DNA from: an uncultured Mucilaginibacter sp.
GTDB taxonomy: Bacteria > Bacteroidota > Bacteroidia > Sphingobacteriales > Sphingobacteriaceae
Reading direction: 5' to 3'
Length of the DNA: 13,916 nucleotides
Assembly: GCF_946481715.1 (NCBI RefSeq)
Contig: NZ_CAMLOV010000150.1
Span: 1-13,916 of the forward strand
This document shows, piece by piece, positions 6,597 to 13,916 of this stretch. How positions within the stretch are numbered: the first letter of the stretch is position 1; each line of letters starts with the position of its first letter. The position numbers and the translations under genes are program-made. The notes beneath the pieces were generated by a model. It was given only the letters and a program-made list of their open reading frames with translations, ran no database searches and was not told the DNA's origin.

Positions 6597-8470
6597 TCGT
6601 TTGTCGGTTTAAGTGTAATAGTGTCGTTATAGGCTTTTACCAGTAGTTCTATATCCTGGTTCCATTTGGCAAAATTAGCTTTCGCTAAATGCGTATTTTT
6701 AATAAGGATGTTTTTTTGATAAGTTACTTTGGCAGGCGTACTTGCATATTGTATATGAAACTCGTAGTCGGGCGTTATTATGTTTAAGGCCATAGGCAGG
6801 TATGCAACTTTTAGCCCCGCGGGGATAGTTAATTCGGCCTGGCGTTTTACATCCGTTTTGTGGCTAAACCAATAATCGTGCTTACGTTCGCCGGTTTTTA
6901 TGGTGCCGTCCATCAGTTCTTTGGTATGGTCGAGGTCGAGGTAATACGATTTCCCGAAAACGGAGATACCGTTTTTTGTATTTACGCTGTAGGATACCAG
7001 TAAGTCTTTATCCGGTGTTTCCGTTGGCGAAAGTGTAAGGTCGGTAATAGTATACTCGTTATTGCTTCCTGCCAAATAGTTCATCATTGCATCACTTGCT
7101 TTCTCTTTACGGATGCTGTTGATCCCTGCCAGTACTGACTCTTTATCCTCCCCTTTCCACACATAGTTTACCGTTCCTTTTATCGCGCCATCAACAATCT
7201 CAAATTTGGCTGTTGAGGTACTTGCGTTCTGGCTCATCGCAGCTACAGGCACCCTGGTTAGCCTGTATTTATCGCCGTCTTCCATCAATACCTGCCTGCC
7301 CTGTATACGTTCGGCATATTCGTTAAAACCGATGTAACTTTCCGTAGCATCTAAAAAGTACGTTTTGCCTTTGTAATCTAAAGCGCATATCATGTGGTTA
7401 TCTACCGATAACGAGGGCGTTTGGTAATCGTATGCAATATGGTTTGTACCGAGCCAGCAAAGGCGGGCATCGTATCCGCTTGCAGTAAGCAGGGCTTTGG
7501 TTAGGCTGGCCATGCCCTTGCAATCGCCATATTTTTTACGCAGCACTTCGTCGGCGTTTTCGGGTTTAAAGCCGGCCATGCCATCCTCAAAAGCTATGTA
7601 GCGGATGTTATCCTGAACGTAATAATAAATGGCTTTTATCTTTTCAATGTCGGTTGTTAACCCAGCTGTAAGCTCTTTGGCCCTGGCAGCAATGGCAGCC
7701 TGGTCGGCTACTGCGTTTTTAGTAAGGCTGTGGTACCATTTATACTGATCATCGAGCGTGTTAAAATACGTAAAGGTGTTACCGCCCGCTGTTGCCGATT
7801 TGCACATGATAAAAAGATGCGGGTAAACATAGCTTGGCCCGGGGCTATTTTTTTCCTTTTTAGTGGCGGGCAGGTTTTGAATACTGTAGGTAATGAGGTC
7901 GGCATCATCGCCGCTAATGTACTGGGTATTTTTACGGATGCTGAAACCGGCAAAGTTGAGTTCCTTTATTTCCACCTTCATCCAGCGGGGTATTTTTATG
8001 CTGACTTCTTTTTTATCTACCCAATAAGGTTCGGTAAAATAAATACTGGTAAAGTAGCGCGGATCGTTCACGGTTTGCTCAAAGGTGACCACACCAACGC
8101 CACCCTTTTTGGGAATGGCCATAGGGAAGTAGCAGATCTTTTCGTCGGAGTAAAAGATGTCATCGCTGCCGTAATAAGTATAAACAGGTTTAAAATCGCG
8201 TGGCCGGCGGTTATCTACTTCACAATCAACCGAAGTAAGCGTAACCTGATTATTGTAGCTTAGCACAACGGGCACCGTGGCCTGGAAACGGCTGGATGTA
8301 TAGCTGGCCATTTGCTTTTGCTGAACTTCTACATTCTTGCTTTTGGTATTGTAAACAAATTGGTAATTCTCTACGGCCGATTTAATGGAGATGGTGGAGT
8401 CGGCTGGTTGGCCGCAAACTATTTGCGTAACAAACAGGCTTAAAACGCCTGCCATAATATTTTTAATCAT
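6593..8470 (-). CDS. Secreted transglutaminase-like protein (DUF3857 + transglut core)
   Basis: Exported protein of 625 residues. The signal peptide ends near residue 21 (QIVCGQ); the Cys in VCG is a weak lipobox at best. Residues about 25-240 form a DUF3857-like beta-rich module. The transglutaminase/cysteine-protease core follows at about 260-390, with an intact triad: Cys317 in KYGDCKGMA, His359 in VDNHMICA and Asp374 in YFLDATE. The spacings of 42 and 15 residues fit the family. Residues about 390-625 are a C-terminal beta domain. Bacterial proteins of this fold are usually peptidases, amidases or crosslinking enzymes, and the substrate here is unknown. It is the first gene of a two-gene operon, overlapping the next gene by four bases, and diverges from the MerR gene. 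No clear promoter is visible; the best -7 match is TATGTTAG (complement of 8486-8493). Confidence 0.92.
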   Translation of the reverse strand: MIKNIMAGVLSLFVTQIVCGQPADSTISIKSAVENYQFVYNTKSKNVEVQQKQMASYTSSRFQATVPVVLSYNNQVTLTSVDCEVDNRRPRDFKPVYTYYGSDDIFYSDEKICYFPMAIPKKGGVGVVTFEQTVNDPRYFTSIYFTEPYWVDKKEVSIKIPRWMKVEIKELNFAGFSIRKNTQYISGDDADLITYSIQNLPATKKEKNSPGPSYVYPHLFIMCKSATAGGNTFTYFNTLDDQYKWYHSLTKNAVADQAAIAARAKELTAGLTTDIEKIKAIYYYVQDNIRYIAFEDGMAGFKPENADEVLRKKYGDCKGMASLTKALLTASGYDARLCWLGTNHIAYDYQTPSLSVDNHMICALDYKGKTYFLDATESYIGFNEYAERIQGRQVLMEDGDKYRLTRVPVAAMSQNASTSTAKFEIVDGAIKGTVNYVWKGEDKESVLAGINSIRKEKASDAMMNYLAGSNNEYTITDLTLSPTETPDKDLLVSYSVNTKNGISVFGKSYYLDLDHTKELMDGTIKTGERKHDYWFSHKTDVKRQAELTIPAGLKVAYLPMALNIITPDYEFHIQYASTPAKVTYQKNILIKNTHLAKANFAKWNQDIELLVKAYNDTITLKPTNE

Positions 8471-8613
8471 AAATTAATTAGAACCCTAACATAAGCTTTT
8501 TTTCTTAACTGCGAACCATTAATTCTTGAATATTATTTTATCCGGACATATTTTTATGCCCATTTTTTACAATGGGCACTTTTGCGCTAATAACTAAAAA
8601 CCTACATTTGCAT
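8471..8613. promoter_or_regulatory. Divergent control region, transglutaminase operon / MerR
   Basis: This 143-bp region must hold the start sites of both divergent units. The first 80 bases are AT-rich with no SD sequence. A MerR-type protein is encoded on one side, so an operator for it could lie here, but I see no convincing dyad within the region itself. Confidence 0.45.
8581..8610 (+). promoter_or_regulatory. Consensus promoter abutting the MerR start codon
   Basis: TTTG at 8581-8584 is followed after 18 bases by TACATTTG at 8603-8610, a perfect TAnnTTTG match. The start codon ATG is at 8614, so transcription would begin at or within a few bases of it, implying a leaderless or nearly leaderless mRNA. 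A second, weaker -7 candidate, CACTTTTG (8577-8584), overlaps the -33 element and would give a leader of about 25 nt. Confidence 0.5.
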
Positions 8614-8949
8614 ATGCCTTACAAAGAACGCGAGATCAGCAAAATGTACTACACTATGGGCGAGGTATCGGCCATGTTTGATGTTAACCAGTCGCTGATA
8701 CGTTTTTACGAGAAGGAATTTGATGTACTGCAACCCAAAAAGAATAAAAAGGGCAACCGTTACTTCACGCCGGAGGACATCGAGAATTTTAAGATCATCT
8801 TTAACCTCATCCGCGATAAGGGCTTTACGCTACAAGGCGCTAAAGACTACCTTAAAAACAACATGGACGATACCCGCGACAACCAGCGCGTGATAGATTC
8901 GCTGGAAAACCTCAAAAAATTCCTGCTGGAAGTGCGCGACGAAATATAA
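8614..8949 (+). CDS. Short MerR-family transcriptional regulator
   Basis: DNA-binding protein of 111 residues. A MerR-type winged helix-turn-helix spans about 12-76: YYTMGEVSAMFDV and SLIRFYEKEF form the helix-turn-helix, GNRYFTPEDIENF is the wing region and DKGFTLQGAKDYL follows. The C-terminal helix (about 88-108) should be the antiparallel dimerisation coil. There is no effector or metal-binding domain, so it belongs to the minimal, ligand-less class that is common in Bacteroidota. The reading frame extends upstream to an ATG at 8572. I prefer 8614 because MPYKEREI is the N-terminus I associate with this family and because consensus promoter elements occupy the upstream extension. Targets are unknown; the divergent transglutaminase operon and downstream comEC are possible. 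Confidence 0.88.
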   Translation: MPYKEREISKMYYTMGEVSAMFDVNQSLIRFYEKEFDVLQPKKNKKGNRYFTPEDIENFKIIFNLIRDKGFTLQGAKDYLKNNMDDTRDNQRVIDSLENLKKFLLEVRDEI

Positions 8950-8974
8950 TATCTGCCGCAGATAAGCTATTTTT
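8950..8974 (+). terminator. Perfect small dyad after the MerR stop (weak terminator or operator)
   Basis: TATCTGC-C-GCAGATA (8950-8964) is a perfect 15-bp dyad starting immediately after the stop codon. It is followed by AGCTA and five T residues (8970-8974). As RNA it gives only a 6-bp stem with a 3-nt loop, a weak terminator. As DNA it is a symmetric site that could bind a dimeric regulator, 57 bp before comEC. Confidence 0.35.
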
Positions 8975-9020
8975 ATTCCTTTAACCTTACCGGCCTGTTT
9001 GCGCAGACCCGGCAACCTGT

Positions 9021-11099
9021 ATGATAGCTGAGCACAAAGGCGAAATTCCTGTTGTAATTTTATTGCTGCCTTTTTTGGCCGGGATCGGCCTCGGCCTAAA
9101 CCGGCTTGCTGTAAGCATTACATTTTTAGCCGTTGCCTTGCTTATTTTGAGCATTGCATTTGCTGCGCTTAATGCAGGCTACAGCAAATTAGGCATATAC
9201 AAAATGCGTTGGCTGGGCGGCTTGCTTATTACCCCTATTTTATTTCTGGCGGGATGGCTGGTAACCGTGCAGCGCTATGAGTTGAACAATACTGTGCATT
9301 TTTCTAAAACGCCTGCACAGTACCTGGTGGCGCATATCAATTTGGAGCCAAAAGTTAAAGGCGATATTATACGGTTTACGGCTGATGTTGTGCAAAGTAT
9401 TAATAACGGCAGATCCACAAAAACCAGCGGCACATTGCTGATAGCTATAAAAGACGAACTGGCAACCAATTTATTTTATGGTGAGGAATTGCTGATACCC
9501 GCCAAATACGCCGAAGTTGAGCCGCCCTACAACCCTGGCGAGTTTAATTACAAACGTTACCTGGCCAATAAAAATATTTATTACCAGGCGTTTTTATACC
9601 CCAAACAATACCGGATTGTGAGCGCAGGCCATGGCAACCCGGTAATTGCCTATGCACTAAAAACCCGCCAAAGCCTGGTTAAAAAGTTAAAGGCTAATAT
9701 GCATGATACTACAGCCATTGCGGTAGCATCCACCCTGATATTAGGCTATAAAGCCGACCTGAGCAACGATGTATTGCAAGCCTATTCAAAAACGGGCACC
9801 ATTCACATCCTTTCGGTATCGGGCGGGCATGTGGCTATTATTTACTTTTTACTTGCTTGGGTATTATCATTTTTAAATGGTAGCCACCGTGGTAAAATAT
9901 TTAAAGCAGTGCTTATTATATTGCTGATATGGGGTTATGCGCTGCTAACCGGCTTTTCTCCTGCCGTTAACCGCGCCGCGCTGATGATCAGCATGGTAAT
10001 CCTCGGCAAAACGTTCGTACGTTACATTAACAACCTCAATATACTGGCGTTCTCGGCCTTTGCACTGTTGCTGTACGACCCATTTTTACTAACCGATGTT
10101 GGTTTCCAGCTCTCCTATCTTGCTGTTGCCGGGCTGGTTGTTTTTCAGCCGATAGTTTACAAATGGTTCAGCTTTAAGAATAAAATTGCCGATTATTTAT
10201 GGATGGCTTGTTCGGTATCTATATCTGCCCAGCTAATTACCTTCCCGCTAAGCGCATATTATTTTCACCAGTTCCCTGTTTATTTTTTGTTGAGCAATCT
10301 GCTCATCCTCGTACCTATCATGGTAATTATGTATACCGGGCTGTTGCTGCTGGCGCTGCCGCAAATGCCCTATGTTTCAAAAGCATTGGGCTATGTATTG
10401 GAACATAGCATTATCCTGATGAACAAAGCGCTGGCCTTTATAGAACATGCCCCCTACGGCGGCATCAGTAAGTTATGGCTAACAAGGGCCGAACATTTGC
10501 TGCTTTACATCATTATCATCGCTGCATTCTATTTCATTTATGATAAGCAGAAGAAATGGCTGCTGCATCTTTCGCTGGCCGCGATGCTATTATTCGGTAT
10601 CAGCATCGGCATTAAGAAAATCAAAGCAGACAAAACGCGAACCATTACCTTCCTCAACCTGCGCAAGCATACCGGCATAGTATTTAAAAACGGAGATAAC
10701 GGCGTGGTAATTACCGATCTCACCGATACCGACAAAACCTTTCAATACGCCATACAACCGGGGTTAGACAGCATGCAGGTGTTAAATTATAAGGTAATTA
10801 AATTAACGGAAAACATCCGCCTGCCCTACCTCATTAAGCAACAAAACCTGCTGCAGTTTTATGATAAAAGAATATTGCTGTTAAACCAAACGGCAGCACA
10901 GCAGTCTATCCCGCAACAATTAAAAACCGATTATTTGTACATCAGCAATAACTCATTTATTAATGCAGCGGGTGCCAACGGGCGTAAATTAATACTCGAC
11001 GGAAGTAATTCTGATGGGTATATTGCTAAATTGAAAAATAATCCTGTTAATTGTGTCCTGTTAAAACGTAACAAATCCGTAATCGTACCATCTAACTGA
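9021..11099 (+). CDS. comEC: ComEC/Rec2-family DNA-uptake channel protein
   Basis: Integral inner-membrane protein of 692 residues, the presumed channel that carries single-stranded DNA into the cytoplasm during natural transformation. Order of parts: N-terminal membrane segments (about 10-85), a soluble DUF4131/OB-like region (about 90-215), and the multi-helix Competence domain (about 225-530). The Competence domain has three signatures: HILSVSGGHV (262-271), TGFSPAVNRAALM (310-322) and DVGFQLSYLAVAGL (359-372). The final 155 residues after the last helix (TRTITFLNLRKHTGIVF...) look like a shrunken metallo-beta-lactamase-type domain without its HxHxDH metal ligands. The SVSGGHV signature differs from the more usual SGLHV. 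Start ATG 9021 gives a sensible N-terminus; no SD is seen. It lies 71 bp after the MerR gene and may be co-transcribed with it. Confidence 0.93.
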   Translation: MIAEHKGEIPVVILLLPFLAGIGLGLNRLAVSITFLAVALLILSIAFAALNAGYSKLGIYKMRWLGGLLITPILFLAGWLVTVQRYELNNTVHFSKTPAQYLVAHINLEPKVKGDIIRFTADVVQSINNGRSTKTSGTLLIAIKDELATNLFYGEELLIPAKYAEVEPPYNPGEFNYKRYLANKNIYYQAFLYPKQYRIVSAGHGNPVIAYALKTRQSLVKKLKANMHDTTAIAVASTLILGYKADLSNDVLQAYSKTGTIHILSVSGGHVAIIYFLLAWVLSFLNGSHRGKIFKAVLIILLIWGYALLTGFSPAVNRAALMISMVILGKTFVRYINNLNILAFSAFALLLYDPFLLTDVGFQLSYLAVAGLVVFQPIVYKWFSFKNKIADYLWMACSVSISAQLITFPLSAYYFHQFPVYFLLSNLLILVPIMVIMYTGLLLLALPQMPYVSKALGYVLEHSIILMNKALAFIEHAPYGGISKLWLTRAEHLLLYIIIIAAFYFIYDKQKKWLLHLSLAAMLLFGISIGIKKIKADKTRTITFLNLRKHTGIVFKNGDNGVVITDLTDTDKTFQYAIQPGLDSMQVLNYKVIKLTENIRLPYLIKQQNLLQFYDKRILLLNQTAAQQSIPQQLKTDYLYISNNSFINAAGANGRKLILDGSNSDGYIAKLKNNPVNCVLLKRNKSVIVPSN

Positions 11100-11125
11100 A
11101 GAAAGAAATTTATTTTTTGTAAAAA

Positions 11126-11158
11126 TTTTGCATCACAGTTAATTACACACTAAATTGT
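11126..11158 (+). promoter_or_regulatory. Possible promoter of the DUF4412-like gene
   Basis: TTTTG (11126-11130) is followed after 20 bases by TAAATTGT (11151-11158), a TAnnTTTG-like box with two mismatches. A start near 11164 would leave a leader of about 13 nt before ATG 11177. The 77-bp gap from comEC also allows read-through transcription. Confidence 0.35.
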
Positions 11159-11176
11159 ATTCATTAAACTAAAACT

Positions 11177-11827
11177 ATGAAGATTAAACTATTTACAGTT
11201 GCCATGGGCCTTGCCCTTTCTGCAACAGCAATTAATGCAAACGCCCAAAAGGCATACACCGAGGGTGTTGCAGTAATTTCAATGTCTGTTATGGGCCAGG
11301 CCATTGAGGCGAAAAGCCATTTTACCGTCGACTCAGCAGCTTTAGAATTTGCCGCCGGCCCGGCCACCGTTAAGCTAATAACCAGTTCCAAAGGAAATTA
11401 CCTGGCATACCTGGTAGATATACCGGTAGCATCCCGTAAAGTTGCAGCCATAGCAACCCCTGCCGAGGCGGAAGAAGAATTATCAAAATTCCCGGTACTT
11501 ACTTTTGCGCCTGGAACCGAAACCAAAGTGATCAACGGTTTTAACTGTAAAAAAGTTGTTGCTACCAACCCCAAAGACGGTAAAACATACGATATATGGG
11601 TAACAAACGATATTAGCTTGCCACTTGGCGCCAACTCTAAATTTTACGAAAAAGCAGGTGGCGTACCGGTACAATACTATTCGTTTCAAAACGGCCAGGC
11701 AGCCGAAATAACCTTAAAAAGCGTAACCGAGCAAAAAATACCTAAAGGGTATTTTGGTATCCCTTCCGATTTCGACCGTATAAGCATGGACGATTTCAAT
11801 GCCATGCGTGGCGGTGGCGGTAACTAA
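11177..11827 (+). CDS. Secreted DUF4412-like hypothetical protein
   Basis: Exported protein of 216 residues. The signal peptide (about 1-24) ends in NANAQ, a typical Bacteroidota cleavage context. The mature part is beta-rich and resembles the DUF4412/GLPGLI-like group: a secreted open barrel with a central INGFNCKKVVAT...GKTYDIWVTND signature (about 119-146) that includes the single Cys124. It ends with the unusual tail FNAMRGGGGN. Proteins of this kind sit in the periplasm or outer envelope and their role is not known. The family assignment is by motif resemblance only. The gene is followed by a very strong terminator, so its transcript ends before katG. Confidence 0.8.
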   Translation: MKIKLFTVAMGLALSATAINANAQKAYTEGVAVISMSVMGQAIEAKSHFTVDSAALEFAAGPATVKLITSSKGNYLAYLVDIPVASRKVAAIATPAEAEEELSKFPVLTFAPGTETKVINGFNCKKVVATNPKDGKTYDIWVTNDISLPLGANSKFYEKAGGVPVQYYSFQNGQAAEITLKSVTEQKIPKGYFGIPSDFDRISMDDFNAMRGGGGN

Positions 11828-11840
11828 GCCCTAAATAATA

Positions 11841-11885
11841 AAAAGAAAACCCCGGTAACACAAAGTTGCCGGGGTTTTCTTTTTT
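11841..11885 (+). terminator. Long hairpin terminator before katG
   Basis: A 19-bp stem pairs 11841-11859 with 11865-11883, with a single G-U pair and a 5-nt loop (ACAAA). Its core is CCCCGG/CCGGGG with AAAAGAAAA/TTTTCTTTT arms, ending in T residues to 11885. It lies 14 bp after the stop codon and isolates katG from upstream transcription. Confidence 0.92.
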
Positions 11886-11892
11886 ATGCCGA

Positions 11893-13916
<2,024 letters not shown>

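Noticed and set aside
8486..8517. A promoter for the transglutaminase operon (TATGTTAG with a GGTT about 20 bp upstream, minus strand).
   Set aside because: Both boxes deviate from the consensus and the implied leader is very short; kept only as a remark in the gene entry.

Overview
The window looks like chromosomal DNA of a Bacteroidota bacterium, most probably family Sphingobacteriaceae (Mucilaginibacter/Pedobacter type). I infer this from the proteins: secreted proteins whose signal peptides end in ...AQ, a DUF3857/transglutaminase gene pair, a short MerR-like protein beginning MPYKEREI, and a ComEC with a short tail. Shine-Dalgarno sequences are absent, and several upstream regions carry TTTG / TAnnTTTG-like promoter elements. 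I see no insertion sequence, phage gene, CRISPR array, tRNA or rRNA, so this reads as ordinary core/accessory chromosome.

Layout from left to right: a 5'-truncated aldo/keto reductase (+) meets a secreted Gly/Asn/Gln-rich protein (-), with a strong hairpin terminator between them. An AT-rich divergent region follows, then a lipoprotein of the sorbosone/glucose dehydrogenase beta-propeller family (+), a terminator, and a small TPR protein (-) with what looks like a long leader. Next is a two-gene minus-strand operon with an ATGA overlap. Its first gene encodes a secreted transglutaminase-like protein with an intact Cys-His-Asp triad. Its second encodes a related secreted DUF3857-type protein in which all three triad positions appear to be replaced. 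Divergent from the operon is a short MerR-type regulator whose best promoter sits almost on its start codon, so its mRNA may be leaderless. Then come comEC (DNA-uptake channel), a secreted DUF4412-like protein, a long hairpin terminator, and the first 633 codons of katG, which runs off the window.

Functionally this is several independent small units rather than one large system. The most interesting points are the active plus degenerate transglutaminase pair, the 20-bp tandem repeat with an internal dyad just upstream of the katG promoter, the possible leaderless MerR gene next to the transglutaminase operon, and the ComEC C-terminal tail that looks like a worn-down metallo-beta-lactamase fold. 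All domain names come from motif recognition by eye, with no database search.
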